A DNA stretch of 26,754 bases, from positions 99,917 to 126,670 of the forward strand of contig NW_003128874.1 in NCBI RefSeq assembly GCF_000003605.2, given 5' to 3'. The notes under the pieces were generated by a model. The model saw only the letters and a program-made list of their open reading frames with translations, had not been told where the DNA came from and made no database searches. Below, one piece after another: positions 9,304 to 19,045 of this stretch (the first letter of the stretch is position 1; the number at the start of each line of letters is the position of its first letter). This DNA comes from Saccoglossus kowalevskii. Lineage: Eukaryota; Hemichordata; Enteropneusta; Harrimaniidae. The translations under genes and the position numbers were made by a program.

Positions 9304-11260
9304 AGCAAGCGAGATCGCGTGTAGTGAATATAATGGGATATTCACCGAGGGCGCGTGGACAGTGGAATTTGTTTTAGTTAATTAGCTAAGCAAGCAAGTT
9401 GTAGCGATTTTGTTATTTTTGATTCTCATGTTCCATTGTTAACGATTGAATATTTGTTGATGAATACATTATATTATGTTTTATCCTAAAATCAACAAAT
9501 TATTCTTGTAGTGTTCGTTTTATGGTACAATATCATTCCGCATTTGGCACGTAGGCTGATTGATGTAGGATGTATGTTTGGGTATTTTTGAATTTGTTTT
9601 GAATATTCGTTTTTGATATTGTATTTTAAAAAAAACCTATATAATCTGATTTATTATTATTGATAACAAGCATAGTAATGTTCATTTCATGGAATACTGA
9701 TAACGTATACTGGCTGACTATGTATTAACATTGACGTAGATTGATGTAGTGACGTTTTCATTATTTTATTGACGTAAGACTTCCATGTTTGCTGCTCAAA
9801 CTGTTTTTTTTTATTCTGCGATAATCATGTTGAAATATAGTATCAAAGACAATTATTTAAGTGTTCTCAAAATACCAACACCCTGATTTAGAAAGCCTAT
9901 TTTCAAATATTACACTGTATTGATCATGATAGTTGTCGTTCACAGTTGCACGTTCCAAACGTATAATGGTGTTAATCTATTTTTTTATTCAGTTTAAAAT
10001 GGTAGATATATTTTAAATATAACTATTATCTGTGATACGTGATCTCAGTGTATTGGACGTGTAAGAAAGAGGCTAGCTTCATGTTAGCGGATTTATTGGT
10101 CGTTTAAGCTTTCTTAAAGGCTGATTTAGCTTACTATCAAAACCGCATTAGCTCACTTTTAAAACCATCATTAAAAATTGTGTAATTTGTTACGGCAAAA
10201 CCATGATACTGAAAACTTGGTAGTCAAGTTGCGCTCGAGCTATGTATTTACCAGTTAGTACGTTTCGCAGCTTATAATCAAATCAGTGGTTGCAAGAAAT
10301 GAAGATGTATACGGGGGCAATAACAAACAAAATGACTACCAGTCAGCCATATTTCTCAACCATTAAAATAAAACAATATGTACATCGGTAACACATTATG
10401 CATGATGACCATGGAAGTTTGATAGCAGCCAGTGTGTTTGCCCTCAGGCTCCCGTCCACTTAGTTTGTGGCATACGCGAACAGTCACTTTAATTTGGTTT
10501 TTAACTCTGCCTGTCGATCATTGGTCATTACATCAATCAATACGTCATCGGTATACTATAATTATACAATATATATGGCAACCTCATCACGTATGGCTAC
10601 TCGTTACAATTGTAGTGTGAACCCGTTAACGATCGTGGTGATTTGAAAACAGTTTTGTCGTAGACTGACAAGCCATATTCACACTGATAATACACACCCA
10701 GTCGTTAAGGTGAAGGTCCACCGCTGGCGTGTAATCACAGATTCTGTATAGACTCACTGCTGTGGTGTTTAATGTGTTGTCGCTTCACAAGGCGAACACA
10801 GAGAGGCTTTTGAAAGGATTATTGTCACAGTTGTCGCCCATTGAACAAAGCATATGCTTGTCAGGATTTGAAAGAATGTTGTCAGCAAAGGTATAGACTA
10901 GAAAAATGAAGTTCGTCGACCTATTTTCAATCACGGACAAATACTTCAACGTGCTGTTGATGAGAAGTGAATCTATGCTTTACAATGTTTCTGAATAGAA
11001 GACCTCTTTAAGTCTATACATGTATCACCAGACACAATGACCATCAGACCACACCCTGGAATTATACTTGAATGTTGTCAGTAAATGTGAACACGACAGG
11101 AATGATTAATACGCATTGTGGGAAATAACATTCATGTTGTCATGGTTACATAAAATAGTTGTCGTAGTAGTAGGTGCATTGGTCTTTTATTAGGAACGAT
11201 CTCAAATCGTGTCTGAACCTAAATTAGTATACTACCATCGTTTATTGGGAGAGGTAGAAT
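9304..11260. other. Ly6 3' UTR and intergenic sequence
   Basis: No further exon was recognised. The first kilobase is probably 3' UTR. A 30-codon frame at about 10907-10999 (MKFVDLFSITDKYFNVLLMR...) has no supporting context. Confidence 0.45.
10367..10372 (+). terminator. Candidate poly(A) signal AATAAA for the Ly6 gene
   Basis: AATAAA overlaps an ATTAAA at 10362-10367. It is the first canonical signal I noticed downstream of the Ly6 stop codon and implies a 3' UTR of about 1.1 kb. An earlier non-canonical signal is possible. Confidence 0.35.
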
Positions 11261-12815
11261 TAGTAAACTTGATTTTTTCAATTAGTGATATGTGACACCA
11301 TAATGTACGACATCACACTCTAAATAGAACCTATCAAAGTAACAAAACGACAACATGCTGTTCTCTTAGCTGCTACTGAGTATGGCGAATCACTTCGAAG
11401 TTTCGCGAGCACGCCACCAGCGACAAACTCAGTCACTGTTTGGAGATTAGCACGCACATTTTTTGATTATTATTTTTCTGTGCGAGTATCTTTTTTGCAT
11501 AACAAGCGAAACGAGGCTTGGTGAACGTTTTCACCATTCGTAGCGTACAACTCTCAGGATTTCGGTAATATAGATCCGCCCCTGGGATACGTGCACACGA
11601 GTTCGTTTACATTTTGTTTATTCAAACATATCGATACACGTGTATGGGTGACCTAGATAGTGACAATACTAACACTTTCATCACCAGGATACAGGTAACA
11701 TTGAGTGATTAACACAACCTATTGACCTCTGACACATTGATCAATTATTTGGATCTATTGGCCTGAGATTGAGAACCTCGCAAGTAAATAACAAAACCTG
11801 GTAATATAGGTTACCACTATCACATCTCATTAGAGTGATACAAAATACTTAAGATATTATTATTATAAATTGTGGGATCTGCTTGGGTGATGTCGAGAAC
11901 TTTGTTTCTCATCTATATCGACGTTAACATTCTGCGCGTTGTGCCAGTATAGAAGAAGAGTGATTCCAAAATGGTTCGCCCCGCATACAAATTAAGCAAT
12001 GAAGTCACTATCTTGTTTAGCTACATGGCGAAACCAACTATGTAGTACGCCACCAGTGAAAAGTTTGTTTTTGTGCCACTCGAATTAAGTTTGGTAAACA
12101 ATCTGATACACCGTTCCTATAAATCGCGCCCTCTCATGATGGATCGTTTCCGTGACACCAGTATAGACGAAGAGTGGTTCAAAAATGTTCACCCGAATAA
12201 AAGTTAAAAAGGTGCACTGACTGTCCTATATTGGGGACGAAACTAGTAGTAAGCTTGACTTTTTCACTTACTAATGTGTGACACCGTAATGTATGGAATC
12301 GCACTCTAAATCGAACCTATCAAAGTAAAAACACAACAGTTTATAATGAAGCATGTCATTCGCCAAGTATCCACTGAGTTTTGCGAATCAGTTCGGGGCT
12401 TCGCGGGCATGCCACCAGCGACACACTCAGTCAGTGCGCGGAAAATAGCACGGAAACGGATCGTTGTTGTTTTTTCTTTGCGAGACTCATTTCGGCAAAA
12501 CAAGGCTTGGTGAAAAGTTTCCACCATTCGTAGCATACAAGTTTTCGGCAATACGAACATGTCATGTCACATCACATCACGACTTTGTTATTAAAAAACG
12601 CATCTTTAAAAAAGCTCAACGGTTTAATTTAAAAGTAATAAAAGTATAATCTAGACACCTAAGCTGAATCTAGCATCTGTGACTATTCCGTCTTGATTGT
12701 GTTGACATAATCCACTGAGATCATGCCACCTTATGATGTCAATGTGATAGAAAAATGAAAACTCGTCCAGAAGATAATTAATTGCATGTACACTAGACGT
12801 TTGCAGCATTCACTG

Positions 12816-13090
12816 TCACGTCGAGACATCGTGTCCGAGTATGTGGTCGAATTCGCCAATTGTTATTTGCAATTCGTTGAAAGTCTTGTCACTAAAGTTG
12901 TTCTTTGGATACAAAACTAAGACGTCACGATCTGGCTGGTAAATGTTAAATTCGCCATATTCCGCAAATATATGTTTTGTTGTGGTCGTATGATGGCGCA
13001 ATTTTGGTATGCGAGAATTTTGAACCACAGGAGCGACCATATGCTTGGAACGAGCATTCAATTTGTAATCAAACAAAATATCATGCATTC
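12816..13090 (-). CDS. Candidate terminal exon, unknown protein
   Basis: On the minus strand a good acceptor (catatttatttcag) is followed by an open frame of 90 codons: MHDILFDYKLNARSKHMVAP, then VVQNSRIPKLRHHTTTTKHI, then a stretch with PDRDVLVLYPKNNFSDKTFN, ending GHDVST and a stop. It is more GC-balanced than its surroundings and rich in charged residues. It lies entirely in the block present in only one cassette copy. No family is recognised and no partner exon was identified, so it may be a real last exon, a gene fragment carried by an insertion, or chance. Confidence 0.3.
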
Positions 13091-13871
13091 CTGAAATAAA
13101 TATGTTATTAGAGCAACGGTCTAAGGAATGTACCAAAATAATATTAGGGGCGGGTGGTAGATTTGTAAACGATATAATCTGGTTATAAAAACAGAAATTA
13201 CAGATAAAAAATACCCCAAACACATTTGACAGAAAAGCGTACACGTGCTTTTACAACAACATACCATCATCAAAAACAATCTGGTTGAAGACTTAGTAAA
13301 AGTGAAAAGTAATTTGCACAGTTTACTATATCGTCAAGTTGTTGAACGCGCGTACGTGCTAATGAATTCGTTTGCATCTCGTTTATACAAACATATCGAT
13401 ACACGTGTATGGGTTACCTAGTGCGGTGATACTGACATTACTAAGACTTTCATCACCAGGTTTAGTGACTAATACAACCTATTGACCTCTGACACAGTGA
13501 TCAATCATTGGAACTGTTGGTCTGAGATTGAGAACCACGCAAGTAAATAACAACTTGAAAACCTGGTAATATAGGTCACCACTATCACATCTCATTAGAG
13601 TGAAAACAAAATACTTTATTATAAATTGTGAGAACTGCTTGGGTGATGTCGAGAACTTTGTTTCTCAGCATTTCGACGTTAACATTTTGCTTGTTGTGTC
13701 AGTATAGAAGAAGAGTGATTCCAAAATGGTTCGCCCCGCATACAAGTTAAGCAATGAAGTCACTATCTTGTTTAGCTACATGGCGAAACCAACTATGTAG
13801 TACGCCACCAGTGAAAAGTTTGTTTTTGTGCCACTCGAATTAAGTTTGGTAAACAATCTGATACACCGTTC

Positions 13872-14131
13872 CTATAAATCGCGCCCTCTCATGATGGATC
13901 GTTTCCGTGACGTCAAAATGACGTATTGGCTGAAGACAATGTCGTTCAAATCGGTCATTGTGTATGGTTGTGTAGTCTTACATGAACTTGAATATAATAA
14001 CATCTTTAAAAAACATAACACTATTGCTGGAAGACTACAGATTGAAACGATACTCTCAATTAGAATGGACTTTGTGTCACCAATTTGAGTCATAGAGTCG
14101 CTTTATCACTAGAGGGTGCGATTTATGAGAA
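13872..14131. mobile_element. Possible small inverted-repeat element
   Basis: CCTATAAATCGCGCCCTCTC at 13871-13890 and, inverted, ctagagggtgcgatttatgag at about 14111-14131 could be the ends of an element of about 260 bp. The left end is shared with the first cassette copy (12119-12138), the right end is not. The call is weak because the arms are short and no target duplication was seen. Confidence 0.3.
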
Positions 14132-14337
14132 AGCTACTAGTATATTGTATTAGCTGATTGTTTCGGTATGTGCAATCACAATCGATGTACATGCATACAC
14201 TTCTGTGTTTTTTTTATTGAGGAAACATTATTTTGTTCAAATCAAAATCTTATATGATTGTCAATATTCAGTATCAAACAACAAATCATTACGGTATTAG
14301 AAAATACAGCTATCAACCAGATGAAGTAACATCAGGA

Positions 14338-14634
14338 TTACGTCAACAGTGGTTCAGTAAAATTTAATTCAACATTAGCAACGTAATTCCAATGTTCATA
14401 ACCAATTATATACAAGAACACGCCGCCAAAAGGTCTTATGACAATATTCAACACAGTGGTGTATGAATCTTGAGACATGCAGTTAGACCGGTAAAGTTCC
14501 GAAATGATTGCTGTACAGAATCGCACTGACCATATACAAGTCGTCATTAGAAATACGAAGTAGCAGGAGATCACAGTAAACTCAGTGAAATAGGTATGTA
14601 TGTACCTCAAGGGAATCTTGCTATCACAGAACAC
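14338..14634 (-). CDS. Open stretch coding for a hydrophobic protein, unknown
   Basis: An acceptor-like aaaacagcag precedes a 98-codon frame with two hydrophobic segments (VISCYFVFLMTTCIWSV and FGGVFLYIIGY) separated by a cysteine-containing loop, ending in NFTEPLLT and a stop. It could be the last exon of a multi-pass membrane protein, perhaps with the exon-like stretch at 12816-13090, or chance. No family is recognised and its composition is close to the background. Confidence 0.22.
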   Translation of the reverse strand: MFCDSKIPLRYIHTYFTEFTVISCYFVFLMTTCIWSVRFCTAIISELYRSNCMSQDSYTTVLNIVIRPFGGVFLYIIGYEHWNYVANVELNFTEPLLT

Positions 14635-14690
14635 CTGCTGTTTTACTGGCAGTGGTCACATGTCATGGAAGTTCTCGGGTAAAAGAATGT

Positions 14691-14785
14691 ACTGTAAACG
14701 CATTAATTCTTCACTGGTTTTTCATTTCGATAAATTCGCTGATAATTAAATCCGCTGAATTAAATCCGCATGAACATGTAATTTA
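14691..14785 (+). mobile_element. Partial copy of a TACTGTAAA-ended MITE-like repeat
   Basis: It starts TACTGTAAACGCATTAATTC and continues with ttcgctgataattaaatccgctgaa. The start and the Ttcgct...aaatcc-gc words recur in the element at 22705-22876. The right end was not found. Confidence 0.35.
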
Positions 14786-16300
14786 ACAATATAACTCATT
14801 GTTTTTATGACAAGTTGGTGAACTTCAAAACAGAGAAATTAAATGCAAGTGAAAATATATGGTTTTACAGAAAGTGGTTGTGTAGTCATTTGACATCTAG
14901 AATAAAGCAAAATCTTTCCAAAAAAAACAACATCCGTGATAGCGTGGAGATAAAAGCCTAAAAAATGTTTTTAATTTCAGACTTAGTTTACCAAAAATCC
15001 AACTTCAACTCCATGGACTTCTGACATTATTAGAAAGATCACTCCTCAGTTTTGCCCTATCTGTAGAGATGGGAGATGGTTAGAATTGGGAAAGATATGC
15101 ACAAGATAGACATAATTGAGTGATACATGTTTGGGGAACATCAGTTGTAACTATTTTTTACATATCTGATTTGTTTCCACCAGCACACACCAATCCAGTT
15201 GTTATTTCATCCTTTTTACCACCAAATTCACAAAATAGTCCTGTTTATAGTCTGCACTTTCCTTCATAGGATTGGGACAAAAATAGCGGTGAAAAGGTCA
15301 TGCAGCAGTATATATTAGAGGGAATACGAGACAATTTCAAAAATAAGCTGCCAAATCAGAAACTTCTTTTCCTTTATATTACAGTGCAATGGGAGGGGGA
15401 AGGCAAGCTGACAAAAGATCTTGAAATAAAATGTCAGCAGTTGTGGTACAGATACTGGAAGACATTTATAGTGTTCCTACCTCAAGTTTATTGTAAAATA
15501 TTTATGAGCAGAAAGAAAAAATACATCTCTCATTTCAAAAGAATTCAGTTATTTAGAAAAAATGTGTTTTTAAAAATTGATTGTACATTTGTCAATAAAT
15601 GACATTTTTTATTTCCCACCCGTAAAACCCATAAAATAACCGCCGTGTAAACATGTTGTGCTATAGTCCAGCCATGACAAATTCTGTAAATATGCAACCA
15701 TTCAGAGGAAACAGTTGAAATAAAAACATAACACTAACAAAATTATATGCATATCACTTAAGCCATCATTTAGGATATTACCGTTATTGAAAATACCGCC
15801 CTCTACAGACATGATATCAAATATATCAATACAACTATAGAGGGCACTACAACACAAAGGAAAACAAAATCGGGAATTCACTAAGTAGATGCAAATTAGA
15901 TAAAACAGAATTCATAATTCGTCTGTGATTAAGTTTCTTTCAAATATAGATTAGCATACAACTGAAAAAATATTCATACTCTAGGGCCATCCTATTTATA
16001 GTTTATACATTATTCAGGTTCTGCCTTATATATTCTTTATAAATTACTTGGCTGAAAATTAAAAATAGAAACTTTTTTTATTTTTAAAAGTTATTGCACA
16101 TGAGTGAAAACTGAAGATTAAATTGTTTATTGAAATGATTATTTGTTTTCATTTATAGAATATAATTTTTGGCGATGCCATTTTACCATTTATTTCTACA
16201 ATTTCTTAACAACATTCAGTAAAAGTACTCGCTCAGAAACTCATGGCATATGGTAATCCCACAATGCATCTCACCCATTTACATGATTTCATGATGATTG
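14786..16300. other. Intergenic, AT-rich
   Basis: Apart from the weak open stretch at 15270-15602 and a short inverted pair GCCCTCTA/TAGAGGGC at 15798-15805 and 15836-15843, I see no structure here. Confidence 0.45.
15270..15602 (+). CDS. Weak candidate terminal exon, unknown protein
   Basis: The acceptor-like cactttccttcatag precedes 15270, and 110 codons stay open, reading DWDKNSGEKVMQQYILEGIR, then a Lys- and Phe-rich stretch, ending CTFVNK and TGA with AATAAA overlapping the stop region (about 15594). It has no upstream partner exon and no recognised domain, and the second half is biased to K, F and I as expected from AT-rich non-coding DNA. Confidence 0.15.
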   Translation, partial: DWDKNSGEKVMQQYILEGIRDNFKNKLPNQKLLFLYITVQWEGEGKLTKDLEIKCQQLWYRYWKTFIVFLPQVYCKIFMSRKKKYISHFKRIQLFRKNVFLKIDCTFVNK

Positions 16301-16307
16301 TTAAACA

Positions 16308-16540
16308 CAAAAAAGGATAACATCACTTGTGCAAGGAATGATGACATCACTTGCACTGAACCACAAGGAATGGTGACATCACTTGCACTGAACCACAAGG
16401 AATGATAACATCACTTATACAAGGAATGATGACATCACTTGCACTGAACCACAAAGAATGATTACATCACTTGTACAGGGAATGATGACATCACTCGCAC
16501 TGAACCACAAAGAATGATGACATCACATGTCTGAGAGTGA
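16308..16540 (+). repeat. Minisatellite of alternating 32- and 24-bp units with TGACATCA
   Basis: About eight units start aaGGAATGATGACATCACTT; long ones add GCACTGAACCAC and short ones end in TAYAC or GTAC. The run of long and short units suggests a 56-bp higher-order unit (24+32). Most units keep ATGATGACATCAC, a one-base variant of the CRE/ATF palindrome TGACGTCA. Confidence 0.9.
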
Positions 16541-17045
16541 TAATCACAGTCATATACAAATAAAGTTGACTTGTATGATTTTTTTTTTCATTCCCCTGAT
16601 TCAACGACACTGCTGGGATTATAAGGATACATTGAAATTAAGTATTTGCATCAAAAACTTCATCAACTATAACTGATATACCATGCCGATATTGTTAATT
16701 CAATAGTACGAGTCTGGACCTAATTAAGTATTTCAATGTCCAATTCTTGCTGTTGAATTTACATAGTTTGGCTAATGGCAATAGTGACAATCTGTCTCAT
16801 GTATTTTTTAATTAGAAGAAGGGTTTGGAGTTTGTATAAACAATGTTGTTTACACAATAGATCGAATGAAACCTATATAACACATGAAATGCTGCAATTG
16901 CCAATAATGGTAATAATAAATCCTCATATCACTTCATTATACCAACCAAAACCGATGAAACATTTGTAAATAGAAAATTAGCGACAGAATTTTCATATTT
17001 TATTTGAATTAACAAAAATCGTCAAGCCAATGATGTTGTGTAAGG
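16541..17045. other. Intergenic, downstream of the minus-strand gene
   Basis: AT-rich. An open frame at 16775-16969 on the plus strand has hydrophobic and basic composition but no exon borders or family resemblance. Confidence 0.4.
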
Positions 17046-17051
17046 TTTATT
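17046..17051 (-). terminator. AATAAA, alternative 3' end of the membrane-protein gene
   Basis: TTTATT on the plus strand is AATAAA on the minus strand, about 360 nt past the stop. It would give a more usual 3' UTR length than the signal overlapping the stop. Confidence 0.3.
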
Positions 17052-17408
17052 TTTTGAATCATGCGAAATAAGCAGTCACAGCAACATAATAAACAATCTA
17101 CCAGCCCAAAGAATAAAACGGAAATAAATTAAATTTAAATAAAAAACACAAAAAAACAGCTCTGCCGTTAATTATACACATGATTCTATCCTTACAATTA
17201 AAATAATTTAGTTTAGTTTACAGACTAAAAAGTAATTTCAAATATTTCCATTGTATTGGAGGAAATAATTGGAAGACTATGTTACATTTACAGCACCAAA
17301 GTTCGTCAAACTATTGTAGTATATTCAGCAACACATTCGTATCGAAGTTGCATATGGATGGGAAAAAAGTTTAATTGTTAGTGCTTACATTTCAGTAAAT
17401 GGCTAAGC

Positions 17409-17414
17409 TTTATT
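17409..17414 (-). terminator. AATAAA overlapping the membrane-protein stop codon
   Basis: On the minus strand the stop codon region reads AATTAATAAAGC, so a canonical signal overlaps the TAA. If used, the 3' UTR would be only about 20 nt. Confidence 0.3.
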
Positions 17415-17868
17415 AATTGGTGATGTTGTTTCCATTAGCTGTACTTTGTTCATCATGTTCCACAAGATTATGCGCCTGTGGTGTTTCTCTTATAGGAAAC
17501 AACGTATCTCTTTCAAATATTGTGTCTTCATCTGTACTTTGACTAGACGCAGATGCACTCATTGGCAGTGAAACTGTCAAATTTGTTTCATTTTCTATTG
17601 TAATATTCTCACTGTTTGTTCCAAGTGAATAATTCAACTCAATTTCTTCTGGTGATAGATGCAAAGTTTCTAAAGGTATCCCATCAATAAATGGTGGCAC
17701 ATTATCCAAAGTGTCTTCCTCACTTCTCACTGGTTGATATAAAGGAGTTTGTTCAGTTTGTTCTGATGATCTGGACATCTCTTCTTTGTCTTCTTTGTTA
17801 AAAAATGCTTGTTCCACGGTGTAATAAACAGACATAAAGAGAGCAAATCCCCCAATCAAGCACAATAC
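17413..17868 (-). CDS. Membrane-protein gene, terminal exon
   Basis: The acceptor attcttttcag precedes 17868, and 151 codons run open to TAA at 17413-17415. A hydrophobic helix lies at residues 1-20, followed by a disordered-looking acidic tail containing a TPLYQPV motif and clusters of Ser/Asn. An AATAAA overlaps the stop codon. A frame this long, with low-complexity but non-repetitive protein composition and a proper acceptor, is unlikely to be chance in DNA this AT-rich. Confidence 0.65.
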   Translation of the reverse strand, partial: VLCLIGGFALFMSVYYTVEQAFFNKEDKEEMSRSSEQTEQTPLYQPVRSEEDTLDNVPPFIDGIPLETLHLSPEEIELNYSLGTNSENITIENETNLTVSLPMSASASSQSTDEDTIFERDTLFPIRETPQAHNLVEHDEQSTANGNNITN

Positions 17869-18631
17869 CTGAAAAGAATACACAGGTTATTGTAATTACA
17901 GCAAAGTTAAAGCACGTGAGTCATCCCCTGCGCATGCGTCAAACCTACAGCACTGAATAAAACATGGTACCAAGAAAATATGTCTGCTGTTGGATTTGTT
18001 CTTAGATTGAGGGAATCGTCACCTGCACATACGTCAAATGGCCATAGCGTGTCATTGTTTACAAACACGTGTCTACCCATGAGCCTTTGCGTTTTAACGT
18101 GTGTTATCGTCGCTTGGGACTCATTTCCCGTGTGTGCGCAGATGACCCTCCCACTTTAAAGGAGAGCAAAATTCAAAGAGTCAAGCATACAACTGATCAC
18201 AGCCGAGAAATTCAAAGCATTTGATAATTTAATAAAAATTTGTGACTTTCTCAAAGATCCACAAATTAAAACAACTTTGTCTTTTAAAAAAATAACATGT
18301 ATTTTCCTTCAAAGTAATTGATGTAACAAAACTTAATAAATGTCACAAATTCCACAATGACATATCAAGATTAAAATGATAAAAGTGGTTGCTCTGGAAA
18401 AGAAGCAATATGGAAGTTTTTTAAGGGTGTTAGTAAAATTAGACTCTTTACGCAATTACTTCAGGTAATGCATCACATGTGATATAGAATATGGTGCTGC
18501 AAAATGGTTTTACCTTAAGTGTTCTTGGCGACGTAAGTGTTGACTCGTCATAAGCCACAGGGGATGGAGGAGGACAGGGACGGGTTTCATTTAAATGGAT
18601 GTAGTCACCTGACATAGCATCTTCAACCTCG
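17413..18631 (-). CDS. Unrecognised single-pass membrane protein, last two exons
   Basis: Exons 18514-18631 and 17413-17868 on the minus strand join in phase 0. The first encodes EVEDAMSGDYIHLNETRPCP, then PPSPVAYDESTLTSPRTLK. The second encodes VLCLIGGFALFMSVYYTVEQ, then AFFNKEDKEEMSRSSEQTEQ, then about 110 acidic, Ser/Thr/Glu-rich residues, and ends NGNNITN followed by a stop. The hydrophobic stretch at the start of the last exon is one clear transmembrane helix. Sequons NYS, NIT, NET and NLT in the tail would suit a lumenal or extracellular side, but orientation is not proven. I do not recognise the family. The ATG in EDAMSG could be the start; alternatively upstream exons exist. It lies on the same strand as the Src-family exons, 2.4 kb below them, but does not join them in phase. 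Confidence 0.6.
17869..18513 (-). other. Intron of the membrane-protein gene
   Basis: Bounded by the donor after 18514 and the acceptor before 17868. It contains a direct repeat of a TCAYCCCTGCRCATRCGTCAAA-type word at about 17921 and 18017, and a CACGTG-containing flank at about 17914. No exon was seen. Confidence 0.5.
18514..18631 (-). CDS. Membrane-protein gene, penultimate exon
   Basis: The acceptor ttttgtttgcag precedes 18631 and the donor gtaaaa follows 18514. One leading base belongs to a split codon and the end is phase 0. The product is proline-rich (CPPPSPVAYDE) and ends in SPRTLK, a basic, phosphorylatable edge before the membrane helix. The coding call rests on clean borders at both ends and phase agreement with the next exon. 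Confidence 0.55.
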
Positions 18632-19045
18632 CTGCAAACAAAACAACAATTATCATTATTATCTGCTGGGAATTATAAGTACAGTCATCCGAGTCAGTAA
18701 TGCGGTTATCATATTGTATGCAACAATATTGTTCGAAACGTGGTGTGATCCAGTAGCACCTGAGTGCATACTTTATGGGATTATGTGATAAACTCATTAT
18801 TATGCATGTTTTTTCTGCTTAAAGTGAAACAACACCAAAAAGTTTGTTTGATCTTTGTCTGCCAAGATTCTCTTTCTTTCACCCACATGATTACCAGCGC
18901 ATTCCCTGAAAGCGGTCAAATGTGTAAATGTAAATTTGGTGTGAACTTTTGGTTTCACTTCTGAACATCAGCGTTTTTATGGAATGCGAAAATCCTATTG
19001 CAGCTATTACTAGATGTATAATAACAAGCAGCCTATCGGCTGAGA

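Larger units (their letters stand above)
11263..14131. repeat. Locally duplicated cassette (two diverged copies plus fragments)
   Basis: Block A occurs at about 11263-11575 and 12252-12560 (shared: gccaccagcgaca, cctatcaaagtaa, caccattcgtagc). Block B occurs at about 11587-12156 and 13351-13911 (shared: acatatcgatacacgtgtat, ttgacctctgacaca, atgatggatcgtttccgtga). A diverged fragment of the middle of block B (gtatagacgaagagtgg) is at 12158-12250. In the first copy A and B are adjacent; in the second they are separated by about 790 bp. Block B is the better preserved. The end of the second copy (13872-14131) is bounded by inverted ATAAATCGCRCCCTCT motifs. I see no transposase; origin by tandem duplication or from an unknown repeat family is open. 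Confidence 0.8.

Noticed and set aside
10907-10999. Short frame MKFVDLFSITDKYFNVLLMR... of 30 codons
   Set aside because: It is too short, with no promoter, splice border or similarity to support it.
12306-12649. Open frames on both strands within block A of the cassette
   Set aside because: They are not kept open in the other copy at 11263-11575 and look like chance frames.
13828-14093. Opposed open frames of 86 and 73 codons
   Set aside because: They overlap on opposite strands inside the small inverted-repeat segment; no splice borders and no family.
18591-18797. Minus-strand open frame with CYWITPRFEQYCC and a hydrophobic IIMIIVVLFAA stretch, resembling a Shisa/WBP1-like ectodomain plus membrane helix
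   Set aside because: The hydrophobic part is simply the T-rich acceptor tract of exon 18514-18631 read in another frame, there is no usable donor, and the frame stops soon after. The cysteine-rich part alone is too short to support.
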